Positions 56,277 through 64,000 of a DNA stretch of 64,000 nt are shown in pieces (the first letter of the stretch is position 1; each line of letters begins with the position of its first letter). The translations under genes were made by a program, and so were the position numbers. The notes beneath the pieces are model-generated. The model made no database searches. It had not been told where the DNA came from and was given only the letters and a program-made list of their open reading frames with translations. Where the stretch lies: positions 124,001 to 188,000 of the forward strand of contig SFGJ01000002.1 in NCBI GenBank assembly GCA_004557655.1, written 5' to 3'. This DNA is from Clostridiales bacterium (GTDB taxonomy: Bacteria; Bacillota; Clostridia; Oscillospirales; Oscillospiraceae).

Positions 56277-57157
56277 AAGGTAATTTTCGATATTTCTTCC
56301 GGGAAGGCAGCCGGAATATGTTCTCCCACGGGTTCATGTCCTTTGCGGCCATTGGCATCACCGTGGCCTGCCTGCTGATCATGGGAACCTTTTCTCTGGT
56401 GGCCATTAATGCGGACTATAATCTGAAAAGTCTGCAAAAAGAGAACGCCGTGCTGGCGTTTATCGACGAGGAACTGTCCGATGAGGACGCTTGGGCCTTG
56501 CAGAGCAAGGTGGAAGCTGTGGCCAATGTGGCCGATGCCACTTTTGTGTCCCGTCAGGAGGCCAGAGACAGCTATGTGGCCCAGTATGACGAGAATGATC
56601 TGTATGCGGATCTGGACGCCAGTATATTCCGCCATCGCTTCGTGATCCATCTGCAGGACGAAAACCGCCTGTCCGAAACGGTGGAGGATCTGCGTCAGGT
56701 GGAACACATTGCCAAGGTCCGGGCGGACGAGGCTATCTCCGCCGGATTCATCACCGCCCGCAATGTGGCGGGGATCATCAGCATTGCGCTCATAGCTATT
56801 TTACTGGTGGTGTCAGTGTTCATCATTTCCAACACCATCAAGCTCACCACCTTTGACCGTCGTGACGAGATCGCCATTATGAAGATGGTTGGCGCCACCA
56901 ACGGCTTCATCCGCTGGCCCTTTGTGTTTGAGGGACTGCTCATCGGTCTGTTCGGCGCGATCATCGGCTTCGGATTGCAGTGGCTGCTGTATAACGCCAT
57001 CGCAACAGGTATCGCGGGATCCGACACCTTGCAGATCCTGCGTGTGATGAGCTTTGAGAAGATATGGTGGCCTGTGGCCGCGGTGTTTTTGCTGGCCGGC
57101 GTGCTGGTGGGCATCGGCGGCAGCCTGACCGCCATCCGTAAGTTTTTGCGTGTATAA
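56273..57157 (+). CDS. ftsX: Cell division protein FtsX
   Basis: A 294-residue membrane partner of FtsE with four transmembrane helices (about residues 20-43, 165-188, 215-240, 265-285) and an extracellular domain between the first two, the site that contacts murein hydrolases. Overlaps ftsE by an ATGA and is followed after 11 bases by the M23 peptidase. Confidence 0.95.
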   Translation: MKGNFRYFFREGSRNMFSHGFMSFAAIGITVACLLIMGTFSLVAINADYNLKSLQKENAVLAFIDEELSDEDAWALQSKVEAVANVADATFVSRQEARDSYVAQYDENDLYADLDASIFRHRFVIHLQDENRLSETVEDLRQVEHIAKVRADEAISAGFITARNVAGIISIALIAILLVVSVFIISNTIKLTTFDRRDEIAIMKMVGATNGFIRWPFVFEGLLIGLFGAIIGFGLQWLLYNAIATGIAGSDTLQILRVMSFEKIWWPVAAVFLLAGVLVGIGGSLTAIRKFLRV

Positions 57158-57168
57158 AGGAGGTGCCT

Positions 57169-58278
57169 ATGTCCAATCGTAAGCGTGCGGTGTCGTTTTT
57201 ATGTGCGTTATGCATGATGTTTTCGATCCTGATCGTGACCCGGCCTGCCCCGGTTTATGCCGAGAGCCTTTCTGAGCAGTTGGAGCAGACCCGGCAGGAG
57301 AAAAAGGATCTGGAGGATAAGATCGAGGCGCTCCGCGCCGATAAGGATAAGATCATCCAGGAGAAGGATCTGCTGGACCAGCGCAATGACAAGCTGCGCG
57401 TAGAGGTGAATCTCATCCAGCGGCAGTCAGATGAGACCCAGGCCCGCATTGAGGAGCTTACCGCTCAGGAGAAGGAGCAGTACGAGCTGTTCTGCAAGCA
57501 GGTACGGCAGGAGGAGGAGCGGGGGACGGTTTCCTATTGGTCTGTTATTTTCAAGTCCGCCAGCTTTTCCGATCTCCTGGCCAGACTGGATTTTGTGGGC
57601 GAGGTCATGGACTATGACCGCAAGGTGATCCAGAATCTGCAGGACACGCGCAAACAGCTCTCCGAGGACAAGGCGGCTCTGGAGCAGCAGAAGGCGGAGC
57701 TGGTCAGTGCCCAGCAGGAGCTGCAGGCGCAGATCAACGCGGCGTCGGAGCTTATCAGAGATTTTGAGGAAACCGAGGCGGGCCATCAGGCCCTGCTGGA
57801 TCAGGCGGCATCAGATGAAAAACGAATTCAGGAGCTGATCCGCCAGCAACAGATCAGCTCCGGCGAGTCCGCCGGGTATATCTGGCCCACCAATGCCACC
57901 CGATATATCACCAGCCCTTACGGCGATCGCTGGTGTCCTTACCACGGCTGGGAGTATCACAACGGGGTTGACATCGGCGCAGCGTATGGCACAAGCGTGC
58001 TGGCGGCCAATAATGGTACGGTGATCCAGGCAGGCTGGAACGGCGGCTACGGCATTAGTGTTATGATCTCCCACCCTGACGGCATCACCACTCTGTACGG
58101 TCATATGTGCGACTGGAATGTATCCGTTGGTCAAAAGGTGAGCCAGGGACAGGTCATCGGCTGGTGCGGCAGCACCGGCAACTCCACCGGCCCCCACATT
58201 CACTACACCATGTATAAGGGAAGCGGCACCCTTAATCCGCTGAACTATCTTCCGGGCTACATCCCCTACGACTGGTAA
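57169..58278 (+). CDS. EnvC/CwlO-like coiled-coil M23 peptidase
   Basis: A 369-residue exported murein hydrolase or hydrolase activator. A signal peptide (residues 1-33) is followed by a long coiled coil (about 35-225) and a C-terminal LytM/M23 domain with the zinc-binding pattern YHNGVDIGAAYG and GPHIHY, plus GHM. The metal ligands appear intact (His/Asp in HNGVD, His in HIHY), so it is probably an active endopeptidase. Its position after ftsEX matches the FtsX-controlled hydrolases of other Gram-positives. AAAGGAGG precedes the ATG. Confidence 0.92.
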   Translation: MSNRKRAVSFLCALCMMFSILIVTRPAPVYAESLSEQLEQTRQEKKDLEDKIEALRADKDKIIQEKDLLDQRNDKLRVEVNLIQRQSDETQARIEELTAQEKEQYELFCKQVRQEEERGTVSYWSVIFKSASFSDLLARLDFVGEVMDYDRKVIQNLQDTRKQLSEDKAALEQQKAELVSAQQELQAQINAASELIRDFEETEAGHQALLDQAASDEKRIQELIRQQQISSGESAGYIWPTNATRYITSPYGDRWCPYHGWEYHNGVDIGAAYGTSVLAANNGTVIQAGWNGGYGISVMISHPDGITTLYGHMCDWNVSVGQKVSQGQVIGWCGSTGNSTGPHIHYTMYKGSGTLNPLNYLPGYIPYDW

Positions 58279-58291
58279 AAACACATATTTC

Positions 58292-58329
58292 CCCTCCCAC
58301 TCCATAAAATGGGGTGGGAGGGTGTTTTT
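58292..58329 (+). terminator. Terminator that also masks the next gene's ribosome site
   Basis: CCCTCCCACTCCAT (58292-58305) pairs with ATGGGGTGGGAGGG (58309-58322) with one G-T pair, followed by TGTTTTTA. The right arm contains GGGAGGG, the ribosome site of the next gene. Confidence 0.78.
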
Positions 58330-59022
58330 ATGCTTGCATGGATCAACTGGGAACCTGGCGGCCTGCCCCGGGTCCGGCGCAGGGTGGAGCTTTTGAACGG
58401 TATGCCCCTGTGCCGGGTGGAAATTGGGGGCAGAATAACGCCGCTGCTGCGGCTTTTCCTGCGTCGGGAGAGGAGAATTCTGCGGGAGGCCGGGGTGCGG
58501 CAGGGCGTCTGGGCCGACGGATTGCCGGAGCTCCTGCAGCTGGAACTTACAGCCGTGGATGTCACCCCGCTGCGCCGCGCCATACTGCCCGCCCTGCTGG
58601 AGCAGGCGTTTCGGCAAAAGCGGATGACGGAGCGGACGGCCTCCGTGCGGCTCACAGCGGAGGGGACGAGCCTGCCTGTTTACTGGGCGGCGCAGCTTTT
58701 GGCCCGGCGGGTGCGGTATCTGCGTCTGGACACGGGCTGCGGCCAGAAGGCTCTGGAGGACTGGCTGTTGAGCCGCTATGGACTTGCCTGCGGCGGCGCG
58801 GAGCCGGAGCTGGAGGTGACATTGCGCAGAGAGGGCAATGCATCCGCTCTGCTGCTGGGAGAAAACTGCCTGAGGCAGAGGGTGGACTACATACTCCCGC
58901 CCCATCTGGAGGGAACCATACCCGGCGGTGGGGAGGGGGAGCGGCTGTTGGCAGCGCTTTACAGGCAGGAGCGGCTGCGGCCGGGAGAACTGGCTGTGCG
59001 GAGAATTCATTTCAGTGCTTGA
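58330..59022 (+). CDS. Hypothetical protein between the M23 peptidase and greA
   Basis: A 230-residue soluble protein, very rich in Arg and Leu, with no signal peptide or cysteines pattern. I recognise no family; mid-protein ARRVRYLRLDTGCGQKALEDW could be part of an alpha/beta fold. It keeps the GC-rich codon use of the region, supporting a real gene. GGGAGGG lies eight bases before the ATG but within a terminator hairpin. The greA promoter overlaps its 3' end. Confidence 0.65.
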   Translation: MLAWINWEPGGLPRVRRRVELLNGMPLCRVEIGGRITPLLRLFLRRERRILREAGVRQGVWADGLPELLQLELTAVDVTPLRRAILPALLEQAFRQKRMTERTASVRLTAEGTSLPVYWAAQLLARRVRYLRLDTGCGQKALEDWLLSRYGLACGGAEPELEVTLRREGNASALLLGENCLRQRVDYILPPHLEGTIPGGGEGERLLAALYRQERLRPGELAVRRIHFSA

Positions 59023-59047
59023 CACCGGGGGGGAAACTATCTATAAT
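59019..59047 (+). promoter_or_regulatory. greA promoter
   Basis: TTGACA (59019-59024), 17 bases, TATAAT (59042-59047), a full consensus promoter whose -35 overlaps the stop codon of the previous gene. Confidence 0.88.
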
Positions 59048-59117
59048 GCAATGTGACTTATTATAGAATTGGTGCAGTATCGGCCGATACACCGGATAAT
59101 AGAAAGGAAGCGTTACC

Positions 59118-59594
59118 ATGGTTAAAGAGTTCAAAATGAGCCAGGAGCGGTACGACGAGCTGAAAAAGGAGCTGGATTACAGCAAGACCACTCGTGCGGA
59201 TGAGATCGCGGAGCTGATCAAGGAGGCCAGAGGCTTCGGAGACCTGTCTGAGAACAGCGAATATGACGAGGCGAAAAACGAGCAGGGCAAGCTATATTCC
59301 CGCATTGCCGAGCTGGAGGAAATTTTGCTGCACGCAAAGATCGTCAGTGATTCCGAAACGGATTCAGATAAGATTTCCATCGGCTGCAGGGTGACGGTGA
59401 CCAATCTGGCCACCGGCAAGGCCCTGCCCACCTACAAGATCGTCGGTTCCCAGGAGGCGGATGTGATGAATCATGCCGTGTCCGAGGATTCTCCCTTCGG
59501 CAAGGCCCTCATGGGCCGCAAGGCCGGCGAGGAGATCAGCGTGGAGGCCCCTAAGGGTACCATTTGCTATCGCATTGATTCCATTGAGAGATAA
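59118..59594 (+). CDS. greA: Transcription elongation factor GreA
   Basis: A 158-residue factor that rescues backtracked RNA polymerase. The N-terminal coiled coil has the conserved RGFGDLSENSEYDEAKNEQ tip with the two acidic residues that reach the active site; the C-terminal domain has SPFGKALMGRKAGEE. Linked to lysS by 28 bases. Confidence 0.96.
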   Translation: MVKEFKMSQERYDELKKELDYSKTTRADEIAELIKEARGFGDLSENSEYDEAKNEQGKLYSRIAELEEILLHAKIVSDSETDSDKISIGCRVTVTNLATGKALPTYKIVGSQEADVMNHAVSEDSPFGKALMGRKAGEEISVEAPKGTICYRIDSIER

Positions 59595-59622
59595 ATAATT
59601 TTACAAAAGGAGGGTACCCGCT

Positions 59623-61128
59623 ATGGCGGAGCAGGAAAACCGCAACATCGAACAACAGCAGGATATTAAGCAAATTCTTCAGGTGCGCCGGGATAAACTC
59701 AAGGCCCTGCAGGATGCGGGGATGAACCCATTTGCCATTACCAAATACAATGTCACCCACCATGCACAGGAAATCAAGGACAGATTCGACGCCATGGAGG
59801 GACAGACGGTGTCCATTGCCGGCCGCCTGATGAGTAAGCGTGGCATGGGAAAGGTCTCCTTCTGCGACCTGCAGGACAAGTCCGGCCGTATTCAGATCTA
59901 TGCCCGTCGGGACGAGATGGATCAGGAGGAGTACAACCGTTTCAGAAAGTACGACATCGGAGACATCGTAGGCGTAGAGGGCACCATTTTCCGCACGGAA
60001 AAGGGAGAGATGAGCGTCCGCGCCAAGAGCATTACCCTGCTCTCCAAGTCCCTGCAGCCCCTGCCCGAGAAGTTCCACGGCCTCACGGACAAGGAGATCC
60101 GCTATCGCCAGCGCTATGTGGATTTGATCGTGAATCCCGAATCCAAGCGCAACTTTGAGATCCGCAGTAAGTTCGTGGCCTATCTGCGCCGCTATCTGGA
60201 TAATATGGGCTTTATGGAGGTGGAAACGCCTGTCCTCAGCCCCATTGCCGGCGGCGCCAATGCCCGGCCCTTTATTACGCATCACAATGCACAGGACATT
60301 GATATGTATCTTCGTATCGCCACGGAGCTGCACCTGAAGCGGCTTATCGTGGGCGGCATGGAGCGCGTGTACGAGGTGGGCCGTATCTTCCGCAACGAGG
60401 GTATGGACACCAAGCATAACCCCGAATTTACCACCTGCGAGCTGTATCAGGCCTATACCAATCTGGATGGCATGATGGACATTCTGGAGGGTATTCTCTC
60501 CGGCGCGGCGCAGGAAATTCTGGGCACCTACAAGGTCAACTGGCTGGGCCATGACATCGACCTGACCCCCGCCTGGAAGCGGCAGACCATGGCCGATGCC
60601 GTCATGGAAGTGACCGGCGCCGACTTTATGGCCATCGAGGGCGACGACGCCGCCGCCGTGGAACTGGCCAAGAGCGTGGGCGTGGATATGGACGGTGTGG
60701 ACAAGAAGTGGGGCAATGCCCTGTACGAAACCTTCGATCAGAAGGTGGAGGACACCTTGATACAGCCCACCTTTATCACCATGTATCCGGTGGAGGTTTC
60801 ACCCCTGGCCAAGCGCAGCCCCACGGACCCCTATCTGACCGAACGCTACGAGATGTTCATTTGCGGCTGCGAGATGGGCAACGCCTTCTCTGAGCTGAAC
60901 GACCCCATCGACCAGTACCAGCGCTTCAAGGCACAGGCGGAGAAGCGTGCCAATGGCGACGAGGAGGCCGATATGATGGACGAGGACTTTGTCCTGGCAC
61001 TGGAGTACGGTATGCCTCCCACGGGTGGTCTTGGCTTCGGCATCGACCGCTGCAGCATGATGCTCTGCGGTACGGATTCCATCCGGGATGTTATTCTGTT
61101 CCCGACAATGAAACCCCTCTCGGACTAA
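59623..61128 (+). CDS. lysS: Lysyl-tRNA synthetase, class II
   Basis: A 501-residue synthetase. The N-terminal OB-fold (about 60-150) binds tRNA; motif 2 lies in VYEVGRIFRNEGMDTKHNPEFT and motif 3 in GGLGFGIDRCSMMLC. Ends directly before the repeat-rich scar. AAAAGGAGG precedes the ATG. Confidence 0.97.
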   Translation: MAEQENRNIEQQQDIKQILQVRRDKLKALQDAGMNPFAITKYNVTHHAQEIKDRFDAMEGQTVSIAGRLMSKRGMGKVSFCDLQDKSGRIQIYARRDEMDQEEYNRFRKYDIGDIVGVEGTIFRTEKGEMSVRAKSITLLSKSLQPLPEKFHGLTDKEIRYRQRYVDLIVNPESKRNFEIRSKFVAYLRRYLDNMGFMEVETPVLSPIAGGANARPFITHHNAQDIDMYLRIATELHLKRLIVGGMERVYEVGRIFRNEGMDTKHNPEFTTCELYQAYTNLDGMMDILEGILSGAAQEILGTYKVNWLGHDIDLTPAWKRQTMADAVMEVTGADFMAIEGDDAAAVELAKSVGVDMDGVDKKWGNALYETFDQKVEDTLIQPTFITMYPVEVSPLAKRSPTDPYLTERYEMFICGCEMGNAFSELNDPIDQYQRFKAQAEKRANGDEEADMMDEDFVLALEYGMPPTGGLGFGIDRCSMMLCGTDSIRDVILFPTMKPLSD

Positions 61129-61459
61129 AAACCCACAAAAATCAGGTTTTGACGGCGTTTTGTTAATCTAAAAAAATGTCGTAAAACGGGGGTTACGACA
61201 GATTTACAACAAATGACTTTTTGAGCATCGCTCGTCTTTTACGACAAATGCGTGTCGTAAATCACGAGAATCGTAAATTGTTAATCCAGTGGCTTCATTG
61301 TAACGGCTACATTGTAAATTGAATAAATAAGCCTTGTAAACTCGGTATTTAACGATGTTTACGACAGAACCTCGGACTGTATAGTTCGGGGTTCTTTTTT
61401 TGCATATTTGAAGCTGGCAACGATTATGGATATACTGTAATCGAATGGAGGGACTACAA
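61129..61459 (+). repeat. TGTCGTAAA repeat cluster downstream of lysS
   Basis: Four exact copies of TGTCGTAAA occur in 190 bases, in both orientations (61177-61185, 61238-61246 reversed, 61253-61261, 61358-61366 reversed), plus near-copies at 61192-61200, 61203-61211 and 61269-61277. The pair 61238-61261 forms a perfect 9-bp inverted repeat with a 6-base centre. A terminator-like hairpin with T run follows at about 61368-61401. Such iterated sites are common at integrase, replication or partition regions of mobile elements. No gene is supported here. Confidence 0.7.
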
Positions 61460-61606
61460 ATGAAGAAGTATTATATCAATCTAACCGAGCAGGAACGCTC
61501 TCAAATCATACATTCGCTTATAGATAAGAAGAACGCACTTATGGCTCAAAGCATATACGGCGACCGCTATCGTGCAGGACGGCGAAAAGTTCAGGGGGTT
61601 TCTTGA
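61460..61606 (+). pseudogene. Truncated integrative-element protein (N-terminal fragment)
   Basis: ATG at 61460 after GGAGGG opens 48 codons: MKKYYINLTEQERSQIIHSL and on. The N-terminal part resembles short proteins carried by clostridial integrative conjugative elements, but after about residue 35 the frame runs into another gene's sequence and stops. It looks like a deletion junction. Confidence 0.5.
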
Positions 61607-61796
61607 TACAAAGGCAAGGCTTGACCGCTATTCCGCCGCAAACACCCTGTTCATTTACAGTCAGTACCCCAAAGCAACCCGGCTTAAAGACTTCGGTGAC
61701 TGGGCGGAGGAAAAAGAATCTATCAATAAGGGCGCAAAGAGTATCTCCGTTCTTGAATCTGTTGAGTACACAAAGAAGCTGTGCTTACATACTTAA
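61560..61796 (+). pseudogene. LtrC/antirestriction-like conjugative element protein fragment
   Basis: In the +1 frame relative to the previous fragment the sequence reads QDGEKFRGFLDTKARLDRYS, NTLFIYSQYPKATRLKDFGDW and INKGAKSISVLES, which is the conserved N-terminal part of LtrC-like proteins of conjugative elements (about 75 residues). No start codon of its own is placed and it stops far short of full length. It is a relic. Confidence 0.65.
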
Positions 61797-62159
61797 AGGA
61801 AACATACTTTAATGAAAACGGTTTGGAATAGCAAAGTAAGGAAAAGAGAAGTTAAATCAGGGCATAAGATACTCTTCCTTGAAATCCCCACGAGGAGGCC
61901 GGTCGACTGATCCGCTCACCGTAAGTCTCCGTATTGCGATCTATTGAGAATAATTGCGAGTAATTCTCTAATTCTTTTCCAAAAACGGTGCAGGAATTCT
62001 ATAAATCACAATAATCTGAAGCAGACAGCAATATCTAACAATGAGAGACCTATGAACCTAAAAAATCCATACGCTGTTTGTCCTATAAAGGCTTATTTAT
62101 CCCCGCCTTCCGCGTGATACTGCCTGACAATTTTTTTTGAAATATCCACTGTCCCCATC
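61797..62159. other. AT-rich spacer with degenerate remnants
   Basis: No intact gene. On the minus strand a short open frame ending at 62093 encodes SKKIVRQYHAEGGDK at its end and runs open toward the tetR gene, so it may be a gene relic, but I cannot name it. Confidence 0.4.
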
Positions 62160-62188
62160 TTGAAAAACGGATGCACATCTGCTACAAT
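62160..62188 (+). promoter_or_regulatory. tetR promoter
   Basis: TTGAAA (62160-62165), 17 bases, TACAAT (62183-62188). Confidence 0.75.
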
Positions 62189-62203
62189 TGGTTTACAAAC
62201 CAA
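62188..62203. promoter_or_regulatory. Palindromic operator at the tetR start site
   Basis: TTGGTTT (62188-62194), AC, AAACCAA (62197-62203): a perfect palindrome that begins at the last base of the -10 box and covers the transcription start, where bound repressor would block its own gene. Confidence 0.68.
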
Positions 62204-62228
62204 ATCGCTGGGTAAGGGGGTTGAATAA

Positions 62229-62930
62229 TTGGCAGTACGAAGCGACGGACTTCAGACGGAAAAGCGGATCCTGCAGGCTTGTGTCCGACTGTTTCTGGAA
62301 AACGGATACCGGCGCACGACCATGCTGCAGATTTTCAAGGAAGCGCAGGTCTCCTCCGGCAGCTTTCAGAACCTTTTTCGCAGCAAGGACGGCGTTTTGC
62401 TGGAGCTGGTGAACTTCATGTTTGAAAACCAGTTCGGCATGGCCAGAAGCGTTGCGGGGGCGGAACTGCCGCCGGTGTATGTCTACGCGGCGGAAACCGC
62501 ACTGCAGATCACGCTGACGGAGCTGAATGAAAATCTGCGGGAGATCTACCTGGAAGCCTACACCCAGGAACACCTGCTGGACTACATCCAGCGGGCCACG
62601 GCAAAGGAGCTGCACCGCATCTTCGGCTCCTATCAGCCCGGGCTGACGGAGCAGGATTTTTACGAGCTGGAGCTTGGCACGGCGGGGCTGATGCGGGGGT
62701 ACATGGCCAATCCCTGCACGGCGGATTTCCCGCTGGAGCGGAAGCTGGAGAAATTCCTGACCCTGGCGCTGCGGGGCTACAAGGTGCCGGAGGAGGAGCT
62801 GCAGCAGGTTCTTTCCTTCCTGGCGGGGCTGGATATGCGCGGCATCGCCCAAAAGGTCATGGAGGAGCTGTTCCGGCAGCTTGCCATGCGCTATGAATTT
62901 TCCCCGGAGGGCCTGGTGCCGCAGGGATAG
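62229..62930 (+). CDS. TetR/AcrR-family regulator
   Basis: A 233-residue repressor. The N-terminal helix-turn-helix domain (about residues 10-56) reads TEKRILQACVRLFLENGYRR, TTMLQIFKEAQVSSGSFQNLF, typical of the family; the C-terminal helical domain senses an unknown ligand. The start is a TTG with AGGGGG eight bases upstream. The palindrome in its promoter suggests autorepression. Confidence 0.9.
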   Translation: MAVRSDGLQTEKRILQACVRLFLENGYRRTTMLQIFKEAQVSSGSFQNLFRSKDGVLLELVNFMFENQFGMARSVAGAELPPVYVYAAETALQITLTELNENLREIYLEAYTQEHLLDYIQRATAKELHRIFGSYQPGLTEQDFYELELGTAGLMRGYMANPCTADFPLERKLEKFLTLALRGYKVPEEELQQVLSFLAGLDMRGIAQKVMEELFRQLAMRYEFSPEGLVPQG

Positions 62931-62956
62931 AAGCAAACAAAGAGGGTATGTAAGGG

Positions 62957-62991
62957 AGTATTCCCTTGCATAGGGGAATCCCCCTATGCAA
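62957..62991 (+). repeat. Two inverted repeats after tetR
   Basis: AAGGGA, GTA, TTCCCTT and then TTGCATAGGGG (62966-62976), AATC, CCCCTATGCAA (62981-62991), a perfect 11-bp stem. There is no T run, so this is a stable hairpin of unclear role between tetR and the surface protein gene. Confidence 0.5.
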
Positions 62992-63051
62992 TCTCCCTAT
63001 GAACAAATTTCTTTTCTGCGGAGTACAGAGAAGAAAAAGAAAGGAAAGATT

Positions 63052-64000
63052 ATGAAGAAACGAATTTTTAGTATTATGATGTGCCTTTGCATGGTGCTGA
63101 TGCTCTTCCCGGCCATGGCCTCTGCGGAGGAGTCGGGCAGCATCACCATCGACGGCGCGGATGTGGTCTGCAAGGAGCAGAACTATGAATTCACCGTCAC
63201 GCCGTCGGACGGCGTGACCCTGGACGAGACATTCGGGTATGACACCGGCATGAAGGGCAGCAGCGTGGAGCTGACGATTGATGAAGACGGCGTGGGACAC
63301 GGCGTACTGCCTGCGGAGTGGTACGATCTGAATACGGACGGTTTTGACGTGAACGCACGTGGAACAGATCCGAACGGTAATACCGTGACCGACACCAAGC
63401 ACGTTACGATCCGGGCCAGTCACCTCTTCGTGGACGGCGCCTGCGAGGTCTGCGGCTTGCGGCAGTACACCATTACCTATGACGCCGGCGCATACGGCAC
63501 GGGCAGCATCGCGGCGGGAACCAAAATTCAGGGCGAGGACTTTACCCTGAGCAGCGAGACCTTCACCCGTGAGGGCTATGTTCAGACCGGCTGGTTGGAT
63601 ACGGATGACGGATTCTATGCGCTTGGCGGAATCTATAACAAGGATGCGGATATAACGCTGACCCCGAAGTGGTCCGGGGATGTTTCCACTGAGACCGAGC
63701 TGAAAGAGGCCCTTGACGCGCACCTTACTTTCATCAGGTTGATTGATGACTTCAAACTTTCAAACACCCTCAACCTGAGCGATAAGCAGATCACGCTGGA
63801 CCTCAACGGCCATACGCTCAAGGGCAATATCATATTGGCGGATACCTCTGCGGCTCCGCATTCCATTCTGACCCTGATCGACAGCGATCCCAACGGCCGC
63901 GGTGTGCTGGACGGCAATATCGAACTGACCCGCGAAAACTACGGCAATGTAAGCCGCCTCAACGCCAACGGCGGCACGGTAACAGGGAAGGTTTCCCTCA
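63052..64000 (+). CDS. Large secreted repeat-containing surface protein (3' end outside window)
   Basis: ATG at 63052 behind AAAGGAAAG opens a frame that runs to the window edge (316 codons visible). Residues 1-25 are a signal peptide ending AMASA. Residues about 143-202 form a Listeria-Bacteroides repeat (YTITYDAGAYG, TREGYVQTGWLD, DITLTPKW), followed by a stretch with DLNGHTLKGNI, the start of a parallel beta-helix-like domain found in large clostridial surface proteins. Likely attached to the cell wall or secreted. Confidence 0.82.
   Translation, partial: MKKRIFSIMMCLCMVLMLFPAMASAEESGSITIDGADVVCKEQNYEFTVTPSDGVTLDETFGYDTGMKGSSVELTIDEDGVGHGVLPAEWYDLNTDGFDVNARGTDPNGNTVTDTKHVTIRASHLFVDGACEVCGLRQYTITYDAGAYGTGSIAAGTKIQGEDFTLSSETFTREGYVQTGWLDTDDGFYALGGIYNKDADITLTPKWSGDVSTETELKEALDAHLTFIRLIDDFKLSNTLNLSDKQITLDLNGHTLKGNIILADTSAAPHSILTLIDSDPNGRGVLDGNIELTRENYGNVSRLNANGGTVTGKVSL

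Noticed and set aside
61119..61378. Short direct repeat CTCGGACT at the lysS end and again near 61371 as element attachment ends
   Set aside because: Eight bases is too short to tell from chance, and no longer identity surrounds it.

Overview
The window is chromosomal DNA from a GC-rich, low-spore-marker Firmicute, most likely a gut clostridium of the Oscillospiraceae type (inference from gene content, protein style and codon use; no 16S gene is present to confirm it). It is gene dense and has the Clostridia-type str and rpoBC clusters, an RNA polymerase beta subunit with an acidic tail, ribosomal protein L27 with a Prp-cleaved N-terminal extension, an ftsEX-M23 division block, and many lipoproteins and surface proteins. 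Almost every transcription unit ends in a clear intrinsic terminator, and many have near-consensus sigma-A promoters.

Layout. 1-2.5 kb (minus): two secreted proteins, a cadherin-like-domain protein cut by the window edge and an SH3b-glucosaminidase-dockerin protein. 2.6-5.2 kb (minus): a complete ABC importer of the nitrate/sulfonate/thiamine-precursor type. 5.3-15.5 kb: mixed metabolic and regulatory genes, namely a GNAT-like protein, a Gfo/Idh/MocA oxidoreductase, a DUF4340 lipoprotein, a two-component system overlapping a D-aminoacylase-type amidohydrolase, an EamA transporter, mnmA and a histidine-kinase-like ATPase lacking the phospho-accepting His. 15.7-19.1 kb: two different GAPDH genes flanking a GntR/UTRA regulator. 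19.2-23.2 kb: a large RND transporter with a coiled-coil insertion. 23.2-36.5 kb: rpoB-rpoC, a small zinc-ribbon gene, then L7Ae-like-rpsL-rpsG-fusA-tuf. 36.5-39.0 kb: an AT-rich accessory island with a leader ORF and hairpin, a secreted protein and a small membrane-anchored partner, ending in an acetyltransferase pseudogene. 39.0-42.8 kb: sulfur and methyl-cycle genes (methionine gamma-lyase, tmcAL, mtnN-luxS). 42.8-43.9 kb: rplU-prp-rpmA. 44.7-47.6 kb: a yybP-ykoY (manganese) riboswitch in front of a calcium/manganese-type P-type ATPase. 47.6-54.2 kb: uracil-DNA glycosylase, a CmpB-type membrane protein, an alpha/beta hydrolase, glpK, a zinc-ribbon protein, a LysR regulator, a DUF4830 protein and a pseudouridine synthase. 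54.2-61.1 kb: PucR/CdaR-type regulator, ftsE-ftsX-M23 peptidase, an unrecognised gene, greA and lysS. 61.1-62.2 kb: a repeat-rich scar with relics of an integrative element. 62.2-64 kb: an autoregulated-looking TetR gene and the start of a large repeat-containing surface protein.

The most unusual items are: the AT-rich island with its secreted protein/partner cassette and a 27-codon leader ORF ending in a hairpin (36.9-38.8 kb); the TGTCGTAAA repeat cluster beside element relics; a 12-bp perfect inverted repeat between a hydrolase gene and glpK; a second GAPDH with an altered coenzyme loop; an RND pump that appears to start at ATT and carries a long coiled-coil insert; and a His-less kinase next to mnmA.
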